A stretch of DNA of 64,000 nucleotides from an uncultured Lachnospiraceae bacterium (GTDB taxonomy: Bacteria; Bacillota; Clostridia; Lachnospirales; Lachnospiraceae): the NCBI GenBank assembly GCA_900553355.1, contig USDK01000005.1, positions 1 to 64,000 on the forward strand, given 5' to 3'. The position numbers and the translations under genes were made by a program. Of this stretch, positions 50,732 through 60,085 are shown piece after piece. Positions within the stretch are counted from its first letter, which is position 1. Each line of letters starts with the position of its first letter. The notes under the pieces were generated by a model that saw only the letters and a program-made list of their open reading frames with translations, did no database searches and had not been told where the DNA came from.

Positions 50732-50764
50732 ATGCCGGGTGACTGCTTTACCAGTCCCCGGCAT
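50732..50764 (+). terminator. Hairpin after the Ig-like protein gene
   Basis: Stem ATGCCGGG/CCCGGCAT extended by GACTG/CAGTC with a six-base loop. No T run follows directly. Between it and 50920 the DNA is AT-rich without visible genes. Confidence 0.6.
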
Positions 50765-50919
50765 GTATTATGAAAAAGTTTATTCAAATATAAACTGCGA
50801 ATCGTCTGTTTTCTTTTGATGATTTTAGTATAGTCGACAGCTGTGAAGAAATGGTGATACAGAAATGAAAGAATTTTAAAAGATAAATGAACAAATTATG
50901 AACATTAAGGTTTTGCACA

Positions 50920-50948
50920 TTGGAAAATCGGGAAAAATGATTTATACT
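50920..50948 (+). promoter_or_regulatory. Promoter of the GT2 gene
   Basis: TTGGAA (50920-50925) and TATACT (50943-50948), 17 bp apart, 32 bp before the start codon. Confidence 0.6.
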
Positions 50949-50980
50949 ATAGTAGCACAGATGAAGAAAGGAAGAAAAAG

Positions 50981-51997
50981 ATGAAGTATATATCATTTGC
51001 AATCCCGTGTTACAATTCTCAGGATTATATGGCTCATGCAATTGAAAGTATCCTGCCGGGTGGAGAGGATGTTGAGATTATCATTGTCAATGACGGATCA
51101 AAAGATGATACGTTAAAGATTGCCAGGGAATATGAAGAAAAGTATCCGGATATCATCCGGGTGGTGGATAAGGAAAACGGCGGACACGGGGATGCGGTTA
51201 ATGCAGGCCTTGCCCATGCTTCGGGGACCTATTTTAAGGTGGTAGACAGTGATGACTGGGTAGACGAGGAAGCACTTCATAAGATTCTTGCACTACTTCG
51301 TCAGTTCAGGGACGAAGAGCAGGAAATTGATATGCTGGTTTCCAATTATGTTTACGAGAAGGTAGGAGTAGAGCATAAAAAATGTATTCATTATCGGAAT
51401 GTACTTCCTCAGGATGAAATTTTTCATTGGGAGGATATCGGACATTTCCATATTGACCAGTACATTCTGATGCATTCGGTGATCTATCGGACAGACCTTT
51501 TAAAACTGATTCAGCTAAAACTTCCGAAGCATACATTTTATGTGGATAATATCTATGTTTATTATCCGCTTCCTCATGTCAGAAAGCTTTACTATCTGGA
51601 CGTAGATTTTTACCGTTATTATATTGGAAGGGAAGATCAGTCTGTTAACGAAAAGGTCATGATCAGCAGAGTCGATCAGCAGATCTTTGTTACCAAGGCT
51701 ATGATTGATATGTATGATCTTACAAAGCTTACCTGTAAGAAACTGAGATCTTACATGACCAATTATCTTGCAATTATGATGACCGTGTCATCTATTCTTT
51801 TGATCCGGTCTAAAAAGCAGGAAAATCTGGAAAAGAAAAAGGATCTCTGGGTCTATCTGAAAAAGAAAGATCTGAGAGTATTCTTAAAAATCCGATATGG
51901 AATTCTGGGGCAGACGATGAATATCCCCGGGAAACCAGGAAGAAAGATATCTTCACTGGCTTACAGCGTAGCAAGAAGACTGGTAGGATTTAATTAA
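50981..51997 (+). CDS. GT2 family glycosyltransferase
   Basis: A 338-residue GT-A fold enzyme without membrane helices. The nucleotide-sugar site is seen in ISFAIPCYNSQDYMAHAIES, IIIVNDGSKDDTLKIA and the D-x-D in FKVVDSDDWVDEEAL, with NGGHGDAVNAGLAHASG before it. The C-terminal part is basic (RSKKQENLEKKKDLWVYLKK), fitting peripheral membrane binding. AGGAAG precedes the ATG. It stands alone with its own promoter; acceptor unknown, cell-surface polysaccharide synthesis likely. Confidence 0.88.
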   Translation: MKYISFAIPCYNSQDYMAHAIESILPGGEDVEIIIVNDGSKDDTLKIAREYEEKYPDIIRVVDKENGGHGDAVNAGLAHASGTYFKVVDSDDWVDEEALHKILALLRQFRDEEQEIDMLVSNYVYEKVGVEHKKCIHYRNVLPQDEIFHWEDIGHFHIDQYILMHSVIYRTDLLKLIQLKLPKHTFYVDNIYVYYPLPHVRKLYYLDVDFYRYYIGREDQSVNEKVMISRVDQQIFVTKAMIDMYDLTKLTCKKLRSYMTNYLAIMMTVSSILLIRSKKQENLEKKKDLWVYLKKKDLRVFLKIRYGILGQTMNIPGKPGRKISSLAYSVARRLVGFN

Positions 51998-52065
51998 ATC
52001 AGGTATATTCAGACAGCCATGTCACATACGATACACCAGAAATAGTGGTGGATAGGAGTATGGAC

Positions 52066-53793
52066 ATGGCTGTTGACGTTCGGGATATTTATGGGAATCA
52101 GAAGATTGAAAACCTTTTAAATCTGGCAATGGATGCGACTTTGCAGGAGCGGGAGAAGTCGCCAGAGCTGGAGGTGGGATATGACCCACAGGCAAGAACC
52201 TGGGAGCTCATTATCAAATATTCCGGGGATCTGAAACGAATATCTGAGCTGGCGGAAGAGACCACTGCGCTTCAGAATGAATATGCCATTGTGACCGTTC
52301 AGGAGAACAGGATAGAGGCGCTTGCCACGCTTTCAGAAGTAGAATATATAGAAAAACCAAAACGATTATTTTTTGAGGTGGAAAACGGAAGACGGGTTTC
52401 CTGTATCGATGCAGTACAGGAATCCCGTTTTTCTTTGTCTGGACAGGGAGTTCTGATCGGAGTCATCGATTCAGGGATTGATTATACTCTGTCAGATTTT
52501 CAGACGGAGGATGGTGGAACAAGGATTCTGGCGTTGTGGGATCAGACACTGGGAAAAGAGTATACCCGGGATGAAATCAATGAAGCGCTGATGAGCGCCA
52601 CGGTGGAAGAACGGCTGGAACGGCTGCCGAGTATGGATGATTCGGGACATGGTACTGCAGTGGCGGGCATTGCAGCTGGAAACGGCAGGAACAGCCGGGG
52701 CAGATATGCCGGGGTAGCGCCGGAGAGCGAGCTGGTGGTGGTGAAGCTTGGAAGGGCAAGACAGGATGGTTTTCCGAGGACCACAGAGCTTATGAAGGGG
52801 CTGGATTATGTGATCCGTAAAGCGACAGAGCTTCAGATGCCTGTGGCAGTCAACATAAGCTTTGGAAACACCTATGGGTCTCATGACGGTACATCGCTGC
52901 TAGAGCGGTTTATCGATGATATGGCAAACATCTGGAAGAGCGTGATCTGTATCGGAACTGGAAATGAAGCAGCCAGTGCAGGTCATACATCTGGTGTGCT
53001 GACAGAAGGAAAGGAGACAGTGGTGCAGCTGGCAGTTCAGAGAAATCAGCCCAACCTCAGCATTCAGATATGGAAGGAATATACTGACACGGTGGAAATC
53101 GTATTGATCAGTCCCTCCGGAACCAGAGTGGGACCCTTTCAGGAGATACTCGGGCCTCAGAGATTTACAGTCGCACAGACAGAGATTTTGTTATATTACG
53201 GGGAACCAAGTCCTTACAGCACGTCCCAGGAAATTTATATTGACCTGCTTCCAAGAGATTCTTATATCAATGAAGGAATCTGGCAGATTATTCTGGTGCC
53301 TGGAAGGATTGTATCCGGAGCATTTTTCATGTGGCTTCCCAGTGAAAATATATTAAATCAGGGCACCGGTTTTTTGTCCCCTGTCAGTCAGACGACTCTG
53401 ACAATTCCCTCCACAGCCACGCGGGCAATCAGCGTTGGAGCCTATAACGCCAGAACCTTTGCATATGCAGATTTCTCGGGAAGAGGATATCTCAGGGGGA
53501 GCAGAATTGTCAAGCCGGATATTGTGGCACCGGGAGTAGACGTAATAACAGTGATGCCGGGTGGAGAATATGCTCAGTTTACAGGGACTTCTTTTGCAGC
53601 GCCCTTTGTTACAGGCGGGGCAGCCCTCATGATGGAATGGGGAATTGTCAGGGGGAATGATCCTTATTTATACGGGGAAAAGGTAAAGGCTTATTTTCAC
53701 AGAGGCGCCCAGCCCCTTCCGGGATTTACCGAATATCCTAATCCACAGGTAGGGTACGGGGCGCTTTGTGTGCGAAATAGCCTGCCAATATAG
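52066..53793 (+). CDS. S8 family subtilisin-like peptidase (Csp-like)
   Basis: A 575-residue subtilase. The catalytic triad is complete: Asp135 in GVIDSGIDY, His195 in DSGHGTAVAGIAA and Ser509 in FTGTSFAAPFVTGG, with the oxyanion Asn in ICIGTGNEAAS. An N-terminal prodomain (about 1-105) and a 130-residue insertion between the Asn block and Ser (LTEGKETVVQLAVQ to VPGRIVSGAFFMWL) match the jelly-roll insert of the clostridial CspB-type proteases. No signal peptide is present, as in Csp proteins, which are packed in spores. The preferred ATG 52066 has AGGAG seven bases before. A germination role is only an analogy. Confidence 0.85.
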   Translation: MAVDVRDIYGNQKIENLLNLAMDATLQEREKSPELEVGYDPQARTWELIIKYSGDLKRISELAEETTALQNEYAIVTVQENRIEALATLSEVEYIEKPKRLFFEVENGRRVSCIDAVQESRFSLSGQGVLIGVIDSGIDYTLSDFQTEDGGTRILALWDQTLGKEYTRDEINEALMSATVEERLERLPSMDDSGHGTAVAGIAAGNGRNSRGRYAGVAPESELVVVKLGRARQDGFPRTTELMKGLDYVIRKATELQMPVAVNISFGNTYGSHDGTSLLERFIDDMANIWKSVICIGTGNEAASAGHTSGVLTEGKETVVQLAVQRNQPNLSIQIWKEYTDTVEIVLISPSGTRVGPFQEILGPQRFTVAQTEILLYYGEPSPYSTSQEIYIDLLPRDSYINEGIWQIILVPGRIVSGAFFMWLPSENILNQGTGFLSPVSQTTLTIPSTATRAISVGAYNARTFAYADFSGRGYLRGSRIVKPDIVAPGVDVITVMPGGEYAQFTGTSFAAPFVTGGAALMMEWGIVRGNDPYLYGEKVKAYFHRGAQPLPGFTEYPNPQVGYGALCVRNSLPI

Positions 53794-53891
53794 AAGAAAT
53801 AGATTTATTGTTAAAAATTTAAAAAAAATGTATAAAATTTATAGAAAATGAAAAAAGACTGTGCAGACCGCATACTTATCTGCCACTTTTG

Positions 53892-53919
53892 TTGAAATGT
53901 TACAAGAGAAAGATATAAT
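53892..53919 (+). promoter_or_regulatory. Promoter of the ECF-amidohydrolase operon
   Basis: TTGAAA (53892-53897) and TATAAT (53914-53919), 16 bp apart, 43 bp before the S-component gene. No second promoter was evident within the following 9 kb, where gaps are mostly under 80 bp. Confidence 0.65.
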
Positions 53920-53962
53920 AAACACAAATTAAAGGAATCTTTTACAAGGAGGGACAAAGATT

Positions 53963-54586
53963 ATGGCAGAACAAAAGAAAAAGTATTCAATTAAGGAAGA
54001 TTTCTCAATGGTAGCAGTGCTGACGATTCCAATTTGTGTAGCGGTCAATGTTGTGGGAGATCAGATCGTACAAATTTTGAAATTACCAATCTTCCTGGAC
54101 GTAATTGGAACAGTTTTGATGGCAATGTTGTCTGGACCATGGGCCGCAGCGGTCACAGGTATTCTGACAAATCTATGTATGGGAATAACAGACAACCCGA
54201 CATTGATTCCATTTGCGATTACCTCAGCGGCAGTTGGTCTTGTTGCAGGAGCATTTGCCAGAAAGAAATGGTTTACAACACAAAAGTGGAAATTAGTGGT
54301 CATTGTTCTCGCATTAATCCTGACTACAATCTGTACTGCTTCTCCAATTACGATTTTCGGATTTGGAGGTATTTCAGGAAACGGTGGTCAGTCAGTTGCG
54401 ATTGCCGGCCTGATGGCTGCTGGAACCAATATTGTCACAGCTGTAATTGGAACAGATTTTTGGGTGAATCTTGTGGATCGATCGCTTGCTATTATTATTT
54501 CCTTTGCAGTAATTAAGGTAATACCCGACCGAACATTGATCAAGTACAGTTTAGGAGAAAATTATACGAAAAAGAAAGCAGAATAA
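53963..54586 (+). CDS. ECF transporter S component (substrate-binding membrane protein)
   Basis: A 207-residue protein with six predicted helices. The pattern LKLPIFLDVIGTVLMAMLSGPW, given in parts as LPIFLDVIGTVLMAML and GPWAAAVTGILTNLCMGI, is typical of S components, with a small-residue-rich helix 1-2 that contacts the T subunit. It precedes genes for T and two A subunits, so the system is a dedicated (group I) ECF transporter. A GGAGG site precedes the ATG. It differs from the known vitamin S components in the parts I can judge; the ligand is unknown, but the downstream enzymes suggest a heterocyclic or sugar-linked compound. Confidence 0.8.
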   Translation: MAEQKKKYSIKEDFSMVAVLTIPICVAVNVVGDQIVQILKLPIFLDVIGTVLMAMLSGPWAAAVTGILTNLCMGITDNPTLIPFAITSAAVGLVAGAFARKKWFTTQKWKLVVIVLALILTTICTASPITIFGFGGISGNGGQSVAIAGLMAAGTNIVTAVIGTDFWVNLVDRSLAIIISFAVIKVIPDRTLIKYSLGENYTKKKAE

Positions 54587-54663
54587 AATCAGCATCAAAA
54601 GAGGTGTCGCTCACTGATGCGGCAGCCTCTTTTGTGCTACATAGAACAGAAATGGAGGAATTT

Positions 54664-55461
54664 ATGTATCGCGAAGAATTGATGAAACCAAAGAAGAATA
54701 AGATTGCGGGGCTATATCCAATATGTAAACTAGAGATGCTGGGTATGTATGTGATTCTGATTGTCTTAGCAAACATTATACAATTCCGTGAACTTCCCCT
54801 GTTGCTGATTCCGTTGTCATTTTGCATTCCACTGCTGTTTGCAGTTAGTGGGCAGTTTAAAGACTATTTTTCTTTTATAAAAGTGGTCAGCTACTTTGTA
54901 TGTTTTGTATTTTTGATACAGGTTCTTCTGATTAAAGGAAGCGAGCCGGTACTCCTGTGGCAATGGGGAATTATACATATATATCTCGGAGGATTGGATA
55001 AAGGGCTGACTCTTGCGTTTAACATTTTAAATTTTGCCGGTATTTTCTTTTGGTTGTTCAGGACATCTAGCTATCAGGAAATCAGCTCTGCAATGGAACA
55101 AAGCGGTCTGAATCATAAAGCGGCCTATGTTTTTTTATCCACATTTAAAATGATTGATGTAATGCGGATGAATGTTTATACCATTATGGATGCACAGCGT
55201 GCAAGAGGAGTAGAAACAGAAGGGAATGTTTTTGTCAGAGCAAAAGCATTTGTGCCGATTATTATTCCACTGGTAGTAAATGCAATGCTGGAAGTAGGCG
55301 AACGAGCACTGACATTGGAATCAAAAGCGTTTTCGGTGCAGTGTAAAAAAACAATTATGATTCCTGCTACCCATAACGGATATGAAAAGAGGGCCTTGAT
55401 GATATCTGTGATTATCGTACTTTGTGCAATAGGAGGGACCATTGTATGGCTGACAAGATAA
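54664..55461 (+). CDS. ECF transporter T component (EcfT/CbiQ-like)
   Basis: A 265-residue membrane protein. I start it at ATG 54664 after GGAGGA. Helices at 20-70 and 85-140 are followed by the cytosolic coupling helices; the T-family signature is AQRARGVETEG (A-R-G motif) near 175, which contacts the ATPases, and a further A-L-x-L-E-S-K-A-F follows near 216. A last helix, ALMISVIIVLCAIGGTIVWL, ends the protein. Its 3' end overlaps the first ATPase gene by 16 bp. Membrane scaffold of the energy-coupling module. Confidence 0.85.
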   Translation: MYREELMKPKKNKIAGLYPICKLEMLGMYVILIVLANIIQFRELPLLLIPLSFCIPLLFAVSGQFKDYFSFIKVVSYFVCFVFLIQVLLIKGSEPVLLWQWGIIHIYLGGLDKGLTLAFNILNFAGIFFWLFRTSSYQEISSAMEQSGLNHKAAYVFLSTFKMIDVMRMNVYTIMDAQRARGVETEGNVFVRAKAFVPIIIPLVVNAMLEVGERALTLESKAFSVQCKKTIMIPATHNGYEKRALMISVIIVLCAIGGTIVWLTR

Positions 55462-56291
55462 TTGAATTGAAAAATGTTACATATACATATCCGCTTGTAA
55501 ACCATCCGGCGGTAAAAAATATCAGTTTGAGTCTGGAACCCGGAAAACTATATGGAATTATCGGCGGAAATGGATCAGGAAAGACGACTCTGTGTGTGAT
55601 TGTATGTGGGTTTGCAACAAAGTTTGAAAAAGGGAAATTAGAAGGAGAAGTGTTAATTAAAGGAAAAGATGTAGACTCATACGGACCAGGAGAAGTGTCA
55701 AAAATGATGGGATATGTGCTGCAGAACCCATTCAGTCAGATTTCCGGTGTCAGAGAGACGGTACTGGAAGAAATTGCCTATGGACTGGAAAACCTTGGAA
55801 TGAATCCGGAAGAAATGGAAGAAAAAGTTGTCAATATAGCAAGGAAGACAGATATTGAAGGATTACTTATGAAAAATCCGTTTGAGTTATCTGGTGGGCA
55901 GCAGCAAAGGGTAGCACTTGCTTCAGTATTGGTTCTGGATCCAGAAATATTAGTTATTGACGAGCCGACTTCACAGTTAGATCCGGAGGGGACAGAGAGT
56001 ATCTTTAAAATTATCAGAACATTGAAGGAAGAGGGAAAAACGATTCTTTTAGTGGAACATAAGATTGATCTGCTTGCGGAGTATGCAGATGAGGTAATTG
56101 TTCTGGAAAACGGAGAAAATATTGTAAACGGCCCGGTTCATGAAGTCCTGGCACAGAGAGAACTGGAGCAACATGGGATTCAGCTTCCTCAGATAAGTGT
56201 TATTTTTGATGAATTGAGGAAAAAAGGAATCGATTATGGAAAAATTCCTATTACTTACGAAGAAGCACGGGAATTATTGATGTCAACATAG
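55446..56291 (+). CDS. ECF transporter ATPase A (canonical signature)
   Basis: A 281-residue ABC ATPase. Walker A IGGNGSGKTTLC (about 39-50), Q-loop YVLQNPFSQISG, signature LSGGQQQRVALAS (about 148-160), Walker B ILVIDEPTSQLDP and the H-loop LLVEHKIDLL are all intact. The C-terminal part after 215 is of the EcfA type. ATG 55446 follows AGGAGGG and overlaps the T gene. With the second ATPase it forms a heterodimeric motor in which this subunit supplies the normal signature. Confidence 0.92.
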   Translation: MADKIIELKNVTYTYPLVNHPAVKNISLSLEPGKLYGIIGGNGSGKTTLCVIVCGFATKFEKGKLEGEVLIKGKDVDSYGPGEVSKMMGYVLQNPFSQISGVRETVLEEIAYGLENLGMNPEEMEEKVVNIARKTDIEGLLMKNPFELSGGQQQRVALASVLVLDPEILVIDEPTSQLDPEGTESIFKIIRTLKEEGKTILLVEHKIDLLAEYADEVIVLENGENIVNGPVHEVLAQRELEQHGIQLPQISVIFDELRKKGIDYGKIPITYEEARELLMST

Positions 56292-56303
56292 GAAGGAGAA
56301 GAT

Positions 56304-57125
56304 ATGGGAGATATTCTGTTGGATCATGTATCCTTTACTTATAAAAATGGATATGAGGCGGTATCTGATATTACACTTTCTATCCGTCAGGGAGAAAGAG
56401 TTGCGATTCTGGGTCAGAATGGAGCGGGAAAAACCACAACTGTAAAGATGATGAATAATCTGCAAAGACCGACTAAAGGGAAGGTCATGGTGGGGGTAAA
56501 AAACACAAAGGATTATACAACAGCACAGATATCGAAAGAAGTTGGATATGTGTTTCAGAATCCGGATGATCAGATTTTTCATGCAACTGTGCAGGAAGAA
56601 GTAGAATTTGGCCCGCGTAAGGCTCTGGGACTTTCGGAAGAGGAAATACAGAAGCGGTGTAAACGGGCGTTGGAATTAACAGGTCTTACAGATGCAAAGG
56701 ATGAAAATCCGTTCGAACTTCCATTATCTATTCGTAAGTTTGTGGCGATTGCATCTATTATTGCGTCAGATCCGGATGTATATATCTTTGATGAGCCAAC
56801 AGCCGGACAGGATCGTGAGGGGCTGCTGAGATTGAATCAGATTATTGATGAATTACATGGAAATGGAAAAACAGTCATTACCATTACGCATGATATCGAG
56901 TTCGCGATTAATACATTTCATCGGATTATTGTGATGGCGAAAAAGAAGGTTATTAAGGAGGGAACGCCTGCCGAGATTTTTCATAATGATGATGTGCTGC
57001 AAAAATCCATGCTCAAAACACCTTATGTAATTCGATTATCCAGAGAATTAGGTTTAGGGGAAGAAATTACAACAAATAATGAATTTATAGACGCATTGAT
57101 AAGGAGAAAAAAAGATGAGTTTTAG
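56304..57125 (+). CDS. ECF transporter ATPase A' (degenerate signature)
   Basis: A 273-residue ABC ATPase. Walker A GQNGAGKTTTV and Walker B VYIFDEPTAGQD are normal, the Q-loop is YVFQNPDDQIFHATV and the H-loop TITHDIEFA. The signature LSGGQ is replaced by L-S-I-R-K within FELPLSIRKFVAIAS. One of the two composite ATP sites of the heterodimer would therefore be altered. The same reading frame is intact, so this is a stable divergence and not decay. It overlaps the SIS-protein gene by 11 bp and AGGAGAAG precedes the ATG. Confidence 0.9.
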   Translation: MGDILLDHVSFTYKNGYEAVSDITLSIRQGERVAILGQNGAGKTTTVKMMNNLQRPTKGKVMVGVKNTKDYTTAQISKEVGYVFQNPDDQIFHATVQEEVEFGPRKALGLSEEEIQKRCKRALELTGLTDAKDENPFELPLSIRKFVAIASIIASDPDVYIFDEPTAGQDREGLLRLNQIIDELHGNGKTVITITHDIEFAINTFHRIIVMAKKKVIKEGTPAEIFHNDDVLQKSMLKTPYVIRLSRELGLGEEITTNNEFIDALIRRKKDEF

Positions 57126-58305
57126 AATAGTACCACCACTTTTAAGAGAAGATTCTATATTGAACGAAGCGGATAGGACACTGCTGAAGAATATATACGA
57201 GGAGGAAGGTGACAATACCTGGAGGACGGTTGCCGGAGATGATCCCCTTGATGAAAGACGACTGGCACGGAATTCTTATACTTACGAAGAGTTAAAAGCT
57301 CAGCCGGATAAGATCAGAGAAACATTAGAAAAGGAAAGAGATGCAATTGTACAGACAGCGAAAAAGCTAAGCCAGAAACCGATCCGACAGATTTATATGA
57401 TTGGATGTGGTGATTCAGTAGCAGCTTTACGGGGAACTCGATGTTTTTTAGAAATATTGCTGGGTATTCCATGTAAAGAAGAAGATGCTCTGGATTTTGC
57501 TTATTATAATAGCCATGCCGTGAGCGAGGATAGTCTGGTAATTACATTGTCTTCCAGCGGAAGAACCATTCGTGTATTAGAGGCACTCTTGGTAGCCAGA
57601 AGTTGCGGTGCACAGACACTGGCTCTTTCAAATACACCCGGTTCACCGTTGATGGAAGCTGCGACTGCAGGAATTTTGATTCATGCTTCCCGGAAAGGCT
57701 GGCCAACTCAGTCATCTACTTCTGCAATGGCCACGGTTGTACAGCTCGGGATTGAACTTGCGAGGTGTATGGGAATTGATGGAAAAAGAATCGATTATTA
57801 TGAAAAACAATTTGATAAGATTCCAGAACTAATGGAAGAGGCTGTAGTTATGACAGAAGAAAAGATTAAAAAAATGGCAGCAGAATTATATCATGAGAAA
57901 ATCTTTTTCTTCTGTGGAGGCGGACCTTTCTATACCTGTGCTGAGTACGGGGCCGCAAAGGTAAAAGAGTCTACACCGGGGTATGCCGTTCCGGTACAAT
58001 TAGAAGAATTTCATCACTATAATACAGTAAAAAAAGGAGATTCCTTATTTTTAATTGCACCACCAGGATTTTCTACGCATCGTGGGATTGAAACGATTTG
58101 GGCATGTAAGGAACTAGAGGGGAAGGCATATGTTCTGACAGCTGAATCAGAAAAAAACCTGGCAGAAGAAGCAGATGATGCTATTTTACTTCCAGAAGCG
58201 GAAGAATGCTTTGCAAATTTTGTTTATTCTGTCCCGTTACAAATGTTTGGGTACTATCTTTCTGTAGAACAGGAAAGAGAAGCTAGAGAAAAATTAGGAA
58301 AGTAG
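57115..58305 (+). CDS. Double SIS-domain protein (sugar isomerase/deglycase-like)
   Basis: A 396-residue protein with two SIS folds. The first has IYMIGCGDSVAALRG and the phosphosugar loop ITLSSSGRTIRVLEA; the second has KIFFFCGGGPFYTCAEYGAA, a helix with KESTPGYAVPVQLEEFHHYN and DSLFLIAPPGFSTHR. The order resembles the isomerase half of GlmS and the FrlB/AgaS-type enzymes, which act on phosphorylated amino sugars or split fructosamine 6-phosphates; the E-E-F-x-H stretch is at the active-site position of these. No glutaminase domain. It overlaps the ATPase gene upstream and lies 12 bp before the PfkB kinase, which could supply its phosphorylated substrate. Confidence 0.8.
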   Translation: MSFRIVPPLLREDSILNEADRTLLKNIYEEEGDNTWRTVAGDDPLDERRLARNSYTYEELKAQPDKIRETLEKERDAIVQTAKKLSQKPIRQIYMIGCGDSVAALRGTRCFLEILLGIPCKEEDALDFAYYNSHAVSEDSLVITLSSSGRTIRVLEALLVARSCGAQTLALSNTPGSPLMEAATAGILIHASRKGWPTQSSTSAMATVVQLGIELARCMGIDGKRIDYYEKQFDKIPELMEEAVVMTEEKIKKMAAELYHEKIFFFCGGGPFYTCAEYGAAKVKESTPGYAVPVQLEEFHHYNTVKKGDSLFLIAPPGFSTHRGIETIWACKELEGKAYVLTAESEKNLAEEADDAILLPEAEECFANFVYSVPLQMFGYYLSVEQEREAREKLGK

Positions 58306-58317
58306 GAGCATTGGGAT

Positions 58318-59298
58318 ATGGATTATGTAGCAGTTGGCTGTTTTGCCATTGATAATATTATTAATACTCGGGGAATAAAAAAATTGAATGTTTTTGGCGG
58401 TAATGCGGCTTTTGGCGCGGCAGGAATCTATTTGTGGCATGACGGTAAAGTGGGAATTGTTTCAAGAAAAGGTACAGATATCCCGGACAGATGGATTCAG
58501 ATGTTAGAAGAGCAGGACATTGATACGACAGGGATCCGGGATGTACCGATGCGCCATATGATGTTTTCTGGAATGGTATATGATGAAAACGGAGAGAGAA
58601 GAGAAGTTACATTTAATGAAGATGAACAGAGTAAGGAATTGATAGCAGGGTTCCCGGTTATGACACCAGAAATGGTAACAAGAGCACATGAGAATTTTGC
58701 GCCGACGGTGGAAGATATTCCGGAAGAATATGCAGATGCAGATGTTTTTCTTGCGGCCAGGCATTATGACAGGCAGTTGAGCTATGCAAAATATTTTCGG
58801 AAAAGAAATCCGAATGGAATCATCGTATTAGACACAGGAAAAGATTATATGAAGCCAGAATGTGTGGAAAAACTTCCCGAACTTTTCAGGTTAGTAGATG
58901 TAGTAATTCCCAGTGAAGTAGAGGTTAAAGGTTTGTTTGGAGACATTCCGATGGCTGAAGCTGCGGAGAAACTGATTAGACTTGGCGCTAAAAATGTTGT
59001 GATCAAGATTGGTAAAAGAGGATGTCTTGTATATGTAAATAAAGAAATTATTTTTGTAAATGCTTATCATTCGGATGTTGTAAAGGATCCTACAGGTGCA
59101 GGTGACAGTTTCTGCGGAGGATTTCTGGTGGGTTATAAAAAAACGCATGATTTAGTAACAGCTGCCAAGTATGGGACAGTTTCATCCTCATTTATCATTG
59201 AAGATTTTGGAATAGAGCCAGCGCTTCATATCAGTCGCGAAATGGCAGAAAAACGTTTGCAGGAAATAGTTTGCTATACAATGGAGGGAAAAGAATGA
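58318..59298 (+). CDS. PfkB family carbohydrate/nucleoside kinase
   Basis: A 326-residue ribokinase-fold enzyme. The N-terminal part has VGCFAIDNIIN and the substrate glycine pair FGGNAAFGAAGIYLW; the C-terminal signature is KDPTGAGDSFCGGFLVGY with catalytic Asp in G-A-G-D. ATP-binding includes VVIKIGKRGCLVYVN. It would phosphorylate a sugar hydroxyl of the imported compound or a released sugar. The stop overlaps the start of the BtpA-family gene (ATGA). Confidence 0.88.
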   Translation: MDYVAVGCFAIDNIINTRGIKKLNVFGGNAAFGAAGIYLWHDGKVGIVSRKGTDIPDRWIQMLEEQDIDTTGIRDVPMRHMMFSGMVYDENGERREVTFNEDEQSKELIAGFPVMTPEMVTRAHENFAPTVEDIPEEYADADVFLAARHYDRQLSYAKYFRKRNPNGIIVLDTGKDYMKPECVEKLPELFRLVDVVIPSEVEVKGLFGDIPMAEAAEKLIRLGAKNVVIKIGKRGCLVYVNKEIIFVNAYHSDVVKDPTGAGDSFCGGFLVGYKKTHDLVTAAKYGTVSSSFIIEDFGIEPALHISREMAEKRLQEIVCYTMEGKE

Positions 59299-60083
59299 GA
59301 TATGTAGACAAACCAGTTATCATAGGAGCGGTTCATCTTCCTTACTATGGAAGAAACAATCCGACACAGTCTGTTTCAGAGCTGGAAGAGTATGTTATGA
59401 CTAATGTAGGTGTACATGTGAAAAATGGTATTGATACAGTATATATTCAGGATGAAAACCTGAATTTGGGACCGGCCCTGCCAGAGACTATTGCGATCAT
59501 GGCTTCTCTTGGGAAGATGGTAAAATGTGAATTTCCTCAAATGAAACTCGGCATGATTATGCAGTCTCACGACGGAATAGCGCCGATTGCAGCAGCAACT
59601 GCAGCTGGAGCAGATTTTGTAAGGATTAAAGTGTTTGCAGGTACTATGTATAAAGCAGAAGGAATACGGGAAGGTGTAGGACAGACGGCGGTTCAATATC
59701 GGACGATGTTGAATTCTCCGGTAAAAATATATGCGGATGTTCATGACAGGGAAGGAATTCCCATGCCAGGTGTCCCGATTTCCATGGCAATTGGATGGGC
59801 AGACCGTGCTGGGGCAGATGCATTTATTTTAACAGGACATGATTATCAGGAAACGCTTCAATATTTAAATGAAGCAGAAAAGATGGAACTTGGTAAACCG
59901 GTACTGGTGGGAGGATCCGTAAATGAGAACAATATTTATGAAATTCTGGATCACTGTGAAGGTGCAGTTGTCAGCAGCTCACTGATGCTGGACGAGCCAG
60001 TTTCAGGGAGCCTGCTTCACTGGGATGCCGAGAAAATTAAAAAATTTGTGGATAAAGTAGCAAAATATCGAAAGAGTAGATAA
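59295..60083 (+). CDS. BtpA/SgcQ family TIM-barrel protein
   Basis: A 262-residue protein beginning VIIGAVHLPYYGRNN, which is the BtpA start (G-x-x-H-L/M-x-x-L-P-G-like). Further family blocks are NGIDTVYIQDENLN, GADFVRIKVFAGTMY, KIYADVHDREG and VLVGGSVNENNIYEILD, ending in a phosphate-binding-like G-A-V-V-S-S-S-L. SgcQ lies in a sugar operon of E. coli; the cyanobacterial BtpA is linked to photosystem assembly, which cannot apply here. A nucleosidase, aldolase or phosphosugar lyase is possible. ATG 59295 overlaps the kinase stop. Confidence 0.82.
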   Translation: MRYVDKPVIIGAVHLPYYGRNNPTQSVSELEEYVMTNVGVHVKNGIDTVYIQDENLNLGPALPETIAIMASLGKMVKCEFPQMKLGMIMQSHDGIAPIAAATAAGADFVRIKVFAGTMYKAEGIREGVGQTAVQYRTMLNSPVKIYADVHDREGIPMPGVPISMAIGWADRAGADAFILTGHDYQETLQYLNEAEKMELGKPVLVGGSVNENNIYEILDHCEGAVVSSSLMLDEPVSGSLLHWDAEKIKKFVDKVAKYRKSR

Positions 60084-60085
60084 GA

